Origin: Anagrus nilaparvatae | Taxonomy: Eukaryota; Arthropoda; Insecta; Hymenoptera; Mymaridae | Direction of reading: 5' to 3' | DNA: 64,000 bases | NCBI GenBank assembly: GCA_022575985.1 | Contig: JAKSXM010000209.1 | Location: forward strand, 62,001-126,000 | Shown: positions 10,737-22,800 of the stretch, one piece after another | Layout of the letters: every line of letters starts with the position of its first letter | Numbering within the stretch: the stretch's first letter is position 1 | Notes under the pieces: model-generated | The model's input: only the letters and a program-made list of their open reading frames with translations | Databases searched by the model: none | Told to the model about the DNA's origin: nothing | Position numbers and translations under genes: made by a program

Positions 10737-11010
10737 ATTTCAAAATTTACATTTTAAAAAAATAATTTTTATTTTTAATTACTCGATAAAATAATTAAAT
10801 CAAACTACTACTATCACAAAAAAATTGTTTTATGTTTTTTGATTAATTAAAATAATTTCGATGCCATATTTTATGAAATTTCAAAATTTTTCAAAGATTT
10901 TTTCAATATTTTTTTTTTGATAGTAGTACTCGATTTAGTACATAAAAGGAATGCTTATCGATAAAGTGCACTTTATTTTTTTTTTGTATGAAATCCGATT
11001 TATGTCTATA

Positions 11011-11058
11011 TATATAAGCAGGAACGCACTCAAAGACCAGGGAATCAGAGGAAAATCA
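11011..11058 (+). promoter_or_regulatory. Candidate core promoter (TATATAAG plus TCAG)
   Basis: TATATAAG at 11,011-11,018 is followed about 35 bp later by AATCAGAG and a further TCAGT at 11,056-11,060, the arthropod initiator pattern. The sequence between (caggaacgcactcaaagacc) is of higher complexity than its surroundings. No ORF follows, so if real it starts a non-coding first exon. Confidence 0.25.
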
Positions 11059-11059
11059 G

Positions 11060-14000
11060 TAAAAAAAAATTATAAAAAAAAACAAGAAACGAGAAGAAAT
11101 CTAACTTTAAATTGAGTATTTGATAAAAAAAAAACAAATAAGCCACTGTTATTAAAATAAAAGCAAACAAATTTTTATGAAATTTGAAGAAAAAAATTTT
11201 TTTTATTCATGATCACTTCTTGAAATCCACTTTCAAGTAACAAACGAATTTAAATTTGATTTAAGCAGAAGTACACACAAAAACTAACTTTTTTAAAAAA
11301 GTACATTTTTTATTTAATAAATCCAAAAGATTAAAAAAAGACTTTACAATACATAAATAAATTTATAATAAAAAAAAAAGTGAATGAAAATTTTTGAATA
11401 AAAAACTCGGCTGTTTAAAAATGGGCAAGTGCATATAAAAAAGGTGTCAAGAGTTTCTTCATTTTTCCTTCTCAAGCTTGATTTTTTTTTTTATCAATAT
11501 GTATAAATTTGTATACTTTTTTTTTGTAGTGTGTGGTTTATATTATTTTGTATATAAAATTCAGAGTCTATATTTGTGGTTTATACAGTGAAATTAATGG
11601 ATTTATTGAGTAAAATATTTTCACCGTTTTTTTCTTTCATTTTTATCTTTTTTTGAGAATTGAATAAGTCAATATTATTGAATAAATTATTTTTTATTCA
11701 TGGTATATTTAGTAAATTTTTTTTAGTTTATTTTTTTATTATCTGTTTTAAATTGCATTTAAAGTAAAATTTGGTATTAATTTATTCGTAAAAAATATAA
11801 TTTTACAAATTTTTACTGTTGTTTCAAAAAAAAATCTGTAACTGGTTAAATTATTCGCACAACCAATGGGCATGGAAAATGCTTACCTATAACAGTATTA
11901 ACTAATATCCCTAATTATTTTAAATACATTTGACCTTATTGAGCCCATGAAATTGGACACTTTTCATTTCCCCCTTGTGTTAGAATTTTTTTTTAAACCC
12001 CCTTCCTCTAAACATGTTCCATGTTAAATATTTTAATTCTTTCTAAATTCGCAATTTTTAAGTACATCACTGTAAAAAAATTAAAAAAAAATTTCTGCTT
12101 ATTTTTTGTAAATTTTGTAATTTGCTGTTCAGTAATCACAGAGTAAATTATTTAATTATAATTTATTATTTATGTTTTAATTATTGAATAAATTATTTAA
12201 TAATTAGCCAATTTGATAAATTAAATTTCAGATAGTTTCTCAAAAGTAAAAATTAGGAATTCTATTAAATAAAAAATAATCAAATTTACAAACATTTTAT
12301 ATACGCTTATCTAATTAAACTTATCTTAATTATACAAAATTTAAGCTTGTAACATTTCTCTCGCTTCTTAATCAACTAGTACACTTGAGTTCTTCGTATA
12401 GAAAAGCTCTATCAACACATAAAAAAATTTTTTTTTTCTTCAATTTATAAATCAGCAATTATATTTAATTTTCTATTTTCTTACTTCAACAATAAAAAGT
12501 GGGGTAGAGATTGAATATACTTTAATAAAAAAAAAAAATAAAAGAAAGTTAAAAAGCTTTTAATCGATATTTAAATTTTTTATCAAGAAAATTACGATGC
12601 AAATGAAATATATTATTAAAATAGTTTTGATACTTGAAACTCTTCCAATTTTTTTTTTTTTTTTTTTTGAACAAACTCATATAAGAAGTATTTTTATATT
12701 AACCAACCATTGAATAAATCGGTTGACTGGAAGACTAAATCTTTAAATTTCTCATTAAATTATCATTTTTTTCTTCTTCTTTCATAAAATGCAAATAATA
12801 ATATTTGTATAATAATTATTATCTTATATAGTTGGTCTATTTTTGGGATAATATAATTTTAATTTATTCATTATTTTATTTTTTTTTATCTTTATTTTAA
12901 ATTAATGCACGATTTAAATAATAATTAGTAACAATTTTTTTTAAGTTTATATGAATTTTTTATTTTAACTTGTACCTTAGTTTGGCTGATTATTTAAAAA
13001 ATGCATTTTTTTGATAGCGGCTCGAAAGCACGTATTTTCTCACCACTGACGCAGAAAAACTTTCTACACTCCTGATTTTTTTAAATAGCCCCAATTTTTG
13101 AGTTATAGAGGCTCTTTTTCAGTTTATCACAATAATCACGTCTGGGATATATTTCATTATGTGGATGGGGTAATTCACATTTAATGTATGATTTCGCTAG
13201 TCTCAACAGAAAATGTCTAGAAGATTATCATTACTTATATAAAAAAATTATATTCATTTCAAGCTATAACAAGAACCCTGATGCTGAAAGCCTAGATGCA
13301 TGCACTTTTTTTTTAAGTTTGCACAAGGCTACTAATACGTAACAGGTAAGTTTATCGATAAGCTGATTTCAGATTTTTAGTTCCTAACCCCAGAAAACTT
13401 AGCCTTAATACCATAAAACAGTAATTTTTGTCCAATTTGAAAGTTATTTTGACATATTTAAGGAACTTTTCTAACTACCCACAAAATGACAGACAATATA
13501 TTTTTGAGATCGCTGAATATAAGAATATTTTAGTGGCGTACCTAAACATTTTTTCTAATACTTTTTATTGGCATTTATTGGTTCATTTGTTGCATTTTTT
13601 CTACATATTTTATAAGATACTTACTCTAAAAAGTTAGCTATAATTCCGAAAACCCGTTTTTTTGTTCAAGTTTTGAAGCTTTTTTTGAATCAAAATATTC
13701 TTATTTAGCCATCAAAAAGATTATTTATTTAGTATCCAGCGTAAAAAATTCCTAAGTAAAAATAAAATTTTCATTATTGTAATGAATTAAATTTTAGCTG
13801 GATTAAGTATTTTATTCTTACGCAAATAAAAGTTATAAGAAAAGTTATAAGAAAAGCAAATTTCAAAAAAAATCCCTGGCTAATATATATAAATGTAAAT
13901 TATTTAGTTTTCATAGATAATATAATTTACTATATAAATATTTTATAAATTGTAAGTAATTTATGAAAAAAGAAGGACTTTAAAAAATAAAAAATTCATG

Positions 14001-14150
14001 TAGAAATATTTTATACTTATTTAATTTTAATAACTTATAAATTTTTTTTTAATTACTAAAATTATGTATATGGGTTAATTTACATAAAATTTGAAATTCA
14101 GTCCACTTATCCCACTCTACATTTTGCAAATTTTTATTTTTATTTTGCAT
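11060..14150. other. AT-rich non-coding DNA with repeat fragments
   Basis: No coding exon recognised. Contains a short fragment related to the 6.3-kb dispersed repeat at 13,010-13,070 (agcggctcgaaagcacgtat, ...cactgacgcagaaaaac). It also contains an inverted copy of the 'aacatggaacatgttta' theme at about 12,010-12,030, beside C-rich tracts, matching 16,911-16,930 and 18,467-18,485. Confidence 0.35.
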
Positions 14151-14199
14151 AAAAAGAGCTGCATTAAATATTAGGATATCTTCTCAACTTTTACTCCTG

Positions 14200-14430
14200 G
14201 ACAGAGGCCACGAAAGTACGATTTCTTGACGATTTCCTTACCACTGCGCTTTCGTTACTAGTACTTTTTTACGTTTCCAGTACTTTCGTTACTGCCGCAG
14301 AAAAATCGTATATGGCCTTGGACCATTAAAAAATAATGCTCCAAATCGCAGTTCACCATTCTTGGCATCACCTCGGAAGGTAATTTACGTGCCATTTGTG
14401 ACATTCTTTATTTTAGTGGCCATGGGTCGT
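14200..14430. repeat. Dispersed 'AAATCGCAGTTTAC' repeat, copy 2
   Basis: Contains 'aaaaatcgtatatggccttgg', 'ccaaatcgcagtt', 'cacctcggaaggtaatttac' and 'cattctttatttt', in the same order as 63,335-63,215 read on the minus strand. It also includes an internal repeated 'agtactttcgttac' theme. Confidence 0.5.
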
Positions 14431-14452
14431 AATATACTATTTACCCCTTTTA

Positions 14453-15166
14453 CTCCATTAAAATCGCGGTTTAGGGTGTTTAGTTACTGGGCGTCATGAG
14501 ATTTAGCCCACTATTGGTTTTTTGGATCACTGATAATGAAAATCAGGATCTTTTATTTTCTTATATTAATTATGGGTGATATTTGCGGAACACCCTTAAA
14601 ATTGCAAAAACTACCCCCGAAAGAGATATTTTTGGTGTATTTGCATTTTTAGTGACTAGATTTGACCCATAAGGATTTTTTAGGTCACTGACCAAGAATT
14701 TGGGTAGATTTTTTTATGAAAAATTAATATTCATCCTTAAATCAGCAAATACTCCTTTTGTTTTGAACAATTTTATTAATTTAAGGGTGAAATATTAATA
14801 TTTCATAAATACCCCGAAGTAAAGTCCCTGAAGTTATTGATTAGCGACCCAAAAAACCCACATGATCTAAATTTAGACACTCAAAGTGCAAAAATAACAA
14901 AAGTATTCCCTTTTAGGGGTAATTTCTGCTAATTTAAGAGTTAAATATTAATTTTTAATAAAATAATCCCCCAAATTCTTGATCAGCAATCCAAAAAACT
15001 CATATTGATTAAATCTAAACCATCAAATATAAATACGTCAAAAACCCCCTTTTAGGGCAAATATCTCCCGGAAAAGACACCGATTTTTGTGATCAGCGAC
15101 TTAAAAAACCTATAGTAGATCAAATCTCATGATGACCAGTAACTAAACACAGCGATTTGACTGGAG
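14453..15166. mobile_element. Palindromic CTCCAGTCAAA-type element, TA-flanked
   Basis: The ends are CTCCATTAAAATCGCGG on the left and, reverse complemented, CTCCAGTCAAATCGCTG on the right. TA is at 14,451-14,452 and 15,167-15,168. The two arms pair over most of the 714 bp (for example 'gtttagttactgg', 'catgagattt', 'actatagg'). Each arm repeats a module reading 'ttttttgg(a/g)tc(a/g)ctgatcA...AAAATC', so the element is internally modular. No ORF. Same family as 19,442-20,090. Confidence 0.65.
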
Positions 15167-15179
15167 TATGTATCCATGG

Positions 15180-16440
15180 GAAACTTTTTTCATAGCCCAT
15201 TTTCATGACACGATATATAATTACATTTTATATTTTCAAAAACTTTGAAGACTCCCAAGTTTTGAGACGTTGAACTTTTTGACGATTTTTCATCAGCTAT
15301 ATAATTGTTCTATTTCTAGATTTCTATAGCGTAAAAACTACCTTCTATCTGATTACCCCCTGTCAAAAATCTTCCAAAATTTTGTCGCAAATATTAGGAA
15401 AATTATTGAAAAATTTTTTTAAATTAAAAAATTCAAACTATTCCTTCTAAATGGGACCATTTAAAATTTTCAACCCGTAGTGAATATTCTCTTTGTTAAT
15501 AAAGTAAAATATTGTTATTAAAGTTCATATTGTCATTAAAATCTTATTATACGGAAATTAAGTATACTCTTGTAACATAAAATGTAATATAACTTACTTT
15601 TTTCAAGTATTCGTCAGCTTACTCTTAATAAATACTTTTTTTTTATTTATTAATAAAATTATTATTACAATGAAGAAAAAAAATCTATAAGTTCAACTCA
15701 TTTACAAAAAAAAAAATTAATTTATACTTTTCAAGAGTTCTATTAATCTTAAATCTTATTAGCATGTACAGCATACTTGTGAGTACGTTAAAATTAATAG
15801 TTCATATTACAGAGCTAACAAGAATCTAAATTGAGTGTATATATTATGGAAAAATAAATTCATATTTAGCTATTAAAAAATAATCTTTTTAAATATTAGT
15901 ACATTTTTTAAACAATTAGTACTTAAAGATTTAATTTTTATTTTTAATAAAAATAACTATATTTATTTTGTTATATGTCATAATGGGAAAAGTATAGCAA
16001 TCAATAGCAATTGATTTATTTCAAGTATAATGATTATATTTTACTAGATATTATTTTTAGAGTATGGTTTCTGATATTATTTTGTAATTATAATTTATGT
16101 GTGACAATTTGGTTCATTTATTTAATTTTTTAAACGGATTCGAAGAAATTCAAAATAGGAATAATTCAGTGAATAATTTTTTTTGTAATCGGAAGTAGTT
16201 TTTTTGATTTTCAATTATCATTTAAAAATAACTAAGTAAAGTAACAAAAACTCTTAGTCGAAGTTTACCTGAAAAACCTTTTCTTTATATTTTTTCGGTT
16301 GATCTATCTGGGATTTTAACATGAAAAATATTTATATGAGTGGTACTAGAGGAGGTGATCAAATGTGTCTGATTTAAGGGAGGGTAGAGGGGCCAAATGA
16401 AACTTATGGACTCAGAATAACTCGTATATAGATATTTAGA
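15180..16440. other. AT-rich non-coding DNA
   Basis: No exon, RNA gene or resolved element seen. Confidence 0.4.
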
Positions 16441-16961
16441 ATAATTTAGGTAATTTATACAGGGTGAGTCATTTTAATCTATGCACTTAAATATTTCAAA
16501 AACAGAGCAAAATAACGAAAAATGTTTGAAGTGAAAGTTGGAGGGAGGCATCGAGTGATGGGCAAAATGGATAAAATTTGGATCTTAGGGCACCATCAAG
16601 CCCAGAAAGACCTAACATTGAAATTTTGAATGGAAAGTATAATTTTTTATTTCAAATTCTGATTCTGCAGTAAATTTCAGGTCCAGATATGATTTTGGAT
16701 AAAATAAAAAATACAAGGCCCATTTTTAAGATCCAAAAAACCATTTTTACGGGTATAAACGAAAAAAAGCTATTTTTCGTAGTTAGTGCAAATTTCATTG
16801 TATGTTTGTGGTCGAGAAAGACTTTTGGTAATTATTTGAAATTTTGGGCCTTACCGATTTTAACGGTCCCAATTCAGCTTTTTTAAGCTCAAAATGAACA
16901 AAAGAGATGTTAACATGGAACATGTTTATAGGGAGGGGGTACTTCAGAACTTGAAAATTAA

Positions 16962-17057
16962 GGGGGGGGGGGTCAAATTTTTCCTATTTAAGGGGGGGGG
17001 TCAAATTTGTCCTTTTTAAGGGGGGGGGTCAAATTTGTCCTATTTAAGGGGGGGGGG
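16962..17057 (+). repeat. G-run minisatellite, four runs of 9-11 G
   Basis: G-runs at 16,962-16,972, 16,992-17,000, 17,020-17,028 and 17,048-17,057, separated by 'tcaaatttgtcctatttaa'. The unit is about 28-30 bp. Related single units with long G-runs occur at 18,510-18,520 and 37,800-37,835. Confidence 0.75.
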
Positions 17058-17079
17058 TCAAATAAGACTTAGAATAATT

Positions 17080-17270
17080 AGGTAAGTATATAAAAATAAA
17101 TAAAATACTTTTAAAAGATTTTGAAAAATCTGGGCTTAAGGACTTAGGATAATACAGGTTTATGGACTTAGAATAATATCGATTTAGGGACTTGGAATAA
17201 TTCAGGTTCAGGGACTTATAATAATTCAGGTTTAGGGAATCAAAATAGTTTGGGTTTAGAATCTTAACAA
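17080..17270 (+). repeat. Degenerate ~28-bp tandem repeat 'gacttagaataattcaggtt'
   Basis: At least six imperfect copies of 'ggacttagaataattcaggt', inside the 16.5-18.4 kb element and next to the G-run minisatellite. Confidence 0.55.
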
Positions 17271-18397
17271 CTAGTAAGGTGATAATTACAAATTACAACA
17301 ATAGAAAATTGTATTGTAATGTTGAGTAACATTTGTATTATACCTAGTCCTCAGCTGGAAGTAAACATGTTCCATGCATTTAGGTTGTGTCTACCCAAAC
17401 CGGTTATAAGTTTTTTTAAACTTAGCTGTCATTTTAATTGTATGTTTTTTGTGGTCATTGGATTTAGTAATCATTTGAGATTTTGGGCCTTATTAACCTT
17501 AAAGGGGCCCAATTTTGCTTTTTCAAAAGCTCAATACGAAGAAAATGATTGCTTAAATGTTTCCTAACATTTTTATTTTAAGTTTATTCTGGGGGAAGAC
17601 TTTTGATGATTATTTGAGATTTTGGGCCCTACCGACCTTAATGGAGCCAATTTCATTTTTATTAAAGCTCAAAATGAACACAAAAAATATTTTTTGTAGG
17701 TAATACCATTTATATTTTAAGTTTTTTATAATGGCAAACTGTTAATGATAATTTGATTTTTTTGGTCCTACAGGTCTTAATGTGCCTAATTGGGCTTTTT
17801 TTAAGTTTAATATTTTTAAGTTTCTTGTGGAGGAATACTTTTGATAATTTAGTTTTTGGGTCCTATAAAGATTATTGGGCCTGCTTAAAGGTAGGTAAGG
17901 CCCAAAATCTCAAATGATTACCAATTCAATGATCACAAAAAACATACAATTAAAATGGCACCTAACTTTGAAAACATCTATTTTGTTCATTTTGAGCTTA
18001 AAAAAGCTGAAATGGGATCGCTAAAATCGGTAAGGCCCAAAATTTCAGATAATTACCAAAAGTCTTTCTCGACCACAAACATACAATGAAATTTGTACTA
18101 ACTACGAAAAATAGCTTTTTGGGTCTTAAAAATGGGCCTTGTATTTTTTATTTTATCCAATAAATCATATCTGAACCTAAAATTTACTGCAGAATCAGAA
18201 TTTAAAATAAAAGAGAATACTTTCCATTTAAAATTTGGGTCCTGCTAAGCCCAATGGTGCCCTAAGACCCAAATTTTATGCCCATCGTCAGATGCCCCCC
18301 TCCAAATCTAATAACTTTCACTTCTAAAATTTTTCTTTATTTGGCTTTGTTTTCGAAATATTTGCGTGCATCGATTAAAATGACCTACCCTGTATAC

Positions 18398-19440
18398 TTA
18401 ACATCTAAGAAAGATAATAATTAAGAATTATATAAAATTAGTTGTTGCGTACCATTTTAACATGGAACATGTTTAAAGGGAAGAGTATTTGAAAAAAGCC
18501 CTAAATTCAAGGGGGGGGGGTGAGTAAAAAATATTTTTTAGGGCAGTGGATCAACTGAACTAGAATATTTTCAAATTAGGGACTTAATATAATTTGAACT
18601 TCAACATGTTCTATGCTCGTTGGTCGTGTTAAAACACAAACCAATTATTTTTTCATTTTTTTCTTAATTATTGGATATCCAAAACCAGTTTTTTTTGTGA
18701 TTATTCGACAACCATTGAATGAAATTTAGTCAAACTGAAGGAGGGCACAAGTAGATACAATTTAAAAAATTTTCTATCAAATTTTTTTTTTATTCATCGA
18801 GTTGTTTCTGATATTTGAAATTTTTTAGTATTTTTTTGTTAATCGGAAATCAGTGTTTTTGTGACTCGACAACAAATAAATGAAATTTAGCCAAACTGGA
18901 GGAGAACTAAATACAATTTGAAAAATTTTGTATCGAATTTTTTTTTTATTTTATCGATTTGTTCCTGATATTTTACCATTTTTATCATTTTTTTATTAAT
19001 TTTTTTAATATCTGAAATCGGTATTTCGACATTTCTCTGCGAAGACTGAATGAAATGACTTCAGATTGGAAAGCCTGCAACTAGATCTGATTTTAAAAAC
19101 TTTGCTCCAGTGGATTTTTAATTCGTCGATTAGGTTATGAGAAACAGAGGATACATCTTTTCGTACATGCATCCCTCTACATATCAATATAAGCATTTAG
19201 AGGCATCGAAATAACCTGGGGAACAAATTTCGAATTGGACAATTTAAAGATTTTTCCGTTTTTTGACCTGCCAAACTTACAAGTGCTTGATGGTGCCTGA
19301 TAATTATAATTATTATAAATGGATATACATATAAATAGATAATAGATATAAATATGTATAATTATATATTGATATTGGAAATTCTACTATGGTTTCACTA
19401 GAACTCCTTTCACATTTTCTTTCTTGACATCGTCTTTTAT
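18398..19440. other. Non-coding DNA with a local ~190-bp duplication
   Basis: The theme 'caaccattgaatgaaatttagtc', '...caaactggaggag', '...tttttttattcatcga...ttgtt(t/c)ctgatat' is repeated about three times between 18.7 and 19.1 kb. No exon seen. Confidence 0.4.
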
Positions 19441-19441
19441 T

Positions 19442-20090
19442 CTCCAATCAAATCACGGTTTTGGTTGTATTGTTCATGGTCGCCACCAGATTTGGTCTAC
19501 TATAGGTTATTTCGCTCAAGCCCTCTAAGATTAGGTCTAATAGGGTTTTTTGGTTCGCTGATCATAAAAATCGGTGTCTTTTTAATTAAAAATTAGGCCT
19601 TCAGCCTTAAATTTGCCCAAACTTCCCCTTAAAAGGAGTACTTTCCCTATGTTCGTTTTACCTTCTAAGATTGGGTCTAATAGGGTTTTTTAGGTCTCTG
19701 ATCACAAAAATCGATGTCTTTTCAATTAAAAATTGGAGGATCACCCAAATTAGAAAAAAATTTTAAATGATAAAACATTTGCTTACTTTTACTTTATAAA
19801 AAAGATATCTTATGCTAATTCAAGGGTGAAGACTTATTTTTAATTGAAAAGACATCGATTTTTGTGATCAGCGATCCAAAGAATCCTATTAGACCAAATC
19901 TTGGATGACTAGAGCGAAAATAGCGAAAATGCCCTTTTAGGGGTAGTTTTGGCTAATTTAAGGGTCAAGCCCCAATTTCTCATAGAAAAGACTCCGATTT
20001 TCGTTTACAGCGACCCAAAAAACCTGTAGTAGACCAAATCTGGTGGCGGCCGCAAACAATACAACCCCCCCTGCCGTGGTTTGACTGGAG
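19442..20090. mobile_element. Palindromic CTCCAGTCAAA-type element, second copy
   Basis: Ends are CTCCAATCAAATCACGG and, reverse complemented, CTCCAGTCAAACCACGG. Both arms carry 'gccaccagatttggtctact' and repeated 'ggtctaatagg' / 'ctgatcacaaaaatcg(a/g)tgtc' modules. Right flank TA; left flank TT. Same family as 14,453-15,166 but with different internal module numbers. Confidence 0.6.
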
Positions 20091-20572
20091 TATTATCACG
20101 AAAACGAGGGTTATGAAGAATTTTATTTATAGGTACAAATGCAAAGGCCTGTTACCGCGTATCGGTCTCGAGTTACAACGTCGACATCATTATTCTGAAT
20201 TTGTAGACCAGAAAATGAATTTGAAGATACATTACATAGTGTGCTGTTTTCTTGGACAATATGAAGTCATATACAAGTGGAAAGATTTTTTGAATTAAAA
20301 AAATTGTTTCACGTTTACACAAGTTACTAAATTGTTAAAAGCTAGAGTAAATATTTTTGGTGAGACCTGTCATTTGGTAGCATACACTTTAAGATTAATT
20401 CAAATTATATTAATCTTTTTCGGTGTAAGCTTTGAGGTATACTCAGTGTATATGCTTTTAAAATTTATTTATTTTAAAGAGCGTTTGTCTTCGAGTTTCC
20501 CAGAATTATTATTAAGAATTTTTCAGCAGTAAAGATTCGTTACTAAAAGTATAGATCATCAAAATCATTGAA
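20091..20572. other. Unassigned DNA between two transposons
   Basis: Two adjacent plus-strand open frames (about 20,113-20,298 and 20,332-20,532) have no recognised domain and no splice context. Left unannotated. Confidence 0.3.
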
Positions 20573-20580
20573 AAATTTAT
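20573..20580 (+). repeat. Left 8-bp target-site duplication AAATTTAT
   Basis: Identical to 30,657-30,664, immediately outside the terminal inverted repeats. Confidence 0.6.
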
Positions 20581-20860
20581 ATGTAGCTGAAGTTTCGACC
20601 GTTCGATGAACGAAATTTTTTTTTTAGCTCAAATCAACTAAAAAGTATAATAAATAAATAAATATAGTAAAAAACTCAAAAAATTAAATACACAGCCGAT
20701 AGAAACAGATAAAAACCAATAAATAAACCAAAATATACAATAAAAAATCATTCTCGCATTTTAAAGGATTTTGAGATCATTAGATGAGATCTTCAACAAC
20801 TATTAATTTCTTAGTTTGATTAAAAAATGTTTTTCAATACTCAGAAAAATTTTGGACTGA
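20581..20860 (+). repeat. Left outer terminal inverted repeat of the Foldback-like element
   Basis: Pairs with about 30,370-30,656 at high identity with small indels; not part of the 321-bp array. Confidence 0.7.
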
Positions 20861-22800
20861 TACCTGGATGGAAAACTATCTGAAATAAGGCAGCGATACA
20901 AATTACGTAAATATCGTATTTTAGTTACCAAGCATTTTCAGAACCTTGGCAGGGCATTACCCCGAATTTCTTTTTACGATATTAATCTAATTCTGTGCCA
21001 AGACTCCCAAAAAATTTTTGAGCCCATTTTAAGGGGGTTAAGTTGGTCAAATTAAGTCGATTAAAGATTGGTCATTTTGGAAAAACAGCTTTTTTAGAAT
21101 TTCATGGGATCTGGCCCAAACTATTGTTTTCTTCTGTTGATTAAAATATGTTTCTTAATACTCAAACAAATTTTGGACATATTCCTAGGTGGTAAACTAC
21201 CACAAATGCGGCTGCGAATCAAATTACATAATTATCGTATTTTAGTTTCCAAGCATTTACAGAACCTTGGCAGGGCATTACCCCGAAATTCTTTTTATAA
21301 TATTAATCTAATTATGTGCCAAAACTCCCAAAAAATTTTTGAGCCCATTTTAAGGGGGTTAAATTGGTCAAATTCAGTTGATTAAAGATTGGTCATTTTT
21401 AGGAAAACAGCATTTTTAGAATTTCATGGGATCTGGCCGCATCTATTGTTTTCTTGTGTTGATTAAAATATGTTTCTCAATACTCAAAAAAATTTTAAAC
21501 ATATTCCTAGGTGGTAAACTACCTCAAATGCGGCTGCGAATCAAATTACATAATTATCGTATTTTAGTTTCCAAGCATTTTCAGAACCTTGTAGGGCATT
21601 ACCCCGAATTTTTTTTTATAATATTAATATAATTATGTGCCAAAACTCCCAAAAAATTTTTCAGCCCATTTTAAGGGGGTTAAGTTGGTCAAATTAAGTT
21701 GATTAAAGATTGGACTTTTTTGAGAAAACAACTTTTTAGAATTTCCTGGGATCTGAACCCAACTATTGTTTTCTTGTGTTGATTAAAATATGTTTCTCAA
21801 TACTCAAAAAAATTTTGGACATATTCCTAGGTGGTAAACTACCTCAAATGCGGCTGCGAATCAAATTACATAATTATCGTATTTTAGTTTCCAAGCATTT
21901 TCAGAACCTTGGCAGGGCATTACCCCGAATTTCTTTTTATAATATTAATCTTATTATGTGCCAAAACTCCCAAAAAATTTTTGAGCCCATTTTAATGGGG
22001 TTAAGTTGGTCAAATTAAGTTGATTAAAGATTGGACTTTTTTGGAAAAACAGCTTTTTTGAATTTCCTGGGATCTGACCCCAACTATTGTTTTCTTGTGT
22101 TGATTAAAATATGTTTCTCAATACGCAAAAAAATTTTGGACATATTCCTGGGTAAACTACCTCAAATGCGGCTGCGAATCAAATTACATAATTATCGTAT
22201 TTTAGTTTCCAAGCATTTTCAGAACCTTGGCAGGGCATTTCCCCGAATTTCTTTTTATAATATTAATCTAATTATGTGCCAAAACTCCCAAAAAATTTTT
22301 GAGCCCATTTTAAGGGGGTTAAGTTGGTCAAATTAAGTTGATTAAAGATTGGACTTTTTTGAAAAAACAGCTTTTTAGAATTTCCTGGGATCTGAACCCA
22401 ACTATTGTTTTCTTGTGTTGATTAAAATATGTTTCTCAATACTCAGAAAAATTTTGGACATATTCCTAGGTGGTAAACTACCTCAAATGCGGCTGCGAAT
22501 CAAATTACATAATTATCGTATTTTAGTTTCCAAGCATTTTCAGAACCTTGGCAGGGCATTACCCCGAATTTCTTTTTATAATATTAATCTTATTATGTGC
22601 CAAAACTCCCAAAAAATTTTGAGCCCATTTTAAGTGTGTTAAGTTGGTCAAATTAAGTTGATTAAAGATTGGACTTTTTTGGAAATACAGCTTTTTTGAA
22701 TTTCCTGGGATCTGAATCCGACTATTGTTTTCTTGTGTTGATTAAAATATGTTTCTCAATACTCAAAAAAATTTTGGACATATTCCTAGGTAGTAAACTA
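20861..22800 (+). repeat. 321-bp satellite array, left arm (outer part)
   Basis: Six full units plus part of a seventh, identified by recurring 'cctcaaatgcggctgcga', 'ttccaagcattttcagaacc' and 'gagcccattttaag'. The outermost unit is the most diverged (ggcagcgatac in place of ggctgcgaatc). Each unit has an open frame of about 60-100 codons (core LPQMRLRIKLHNYRILVSKH) closed by stops in the same place. These frames reflect the period (321 = 3 x 107) and are not called as genes. Confidence 0.85.

Larger units (their letters stand above)
16460..18392. mobile_element. Long palindromic CAGGGTGAGTC element flanked by TATA
   Basis: The left end is CAGGGTGAGTCATTTTAATC and the right end is the reverse complement of CAGGGTAGGTCATTTTAATC. 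TATA lies on both sides (16,456-16,459 and 18,393-18,396). The arms remain complementary for hundreds of bases (for example 'aaaaatacaaggcccatttt' at 16.7 kb against its complement at 18.1 kb, and 'gtggtcgagaaagacttttgg'). The loop carries a G-run minisatellite and a 'gacttagaataatt' repeat. No transposase seen; superfamily unassigned. Confidence 0.65.

Noticed and set aside
20113..20532. Two adjacent small open frames before the Foldback-like element
   Set aside because: No recognised family, no splice or promoter context; could be chance.
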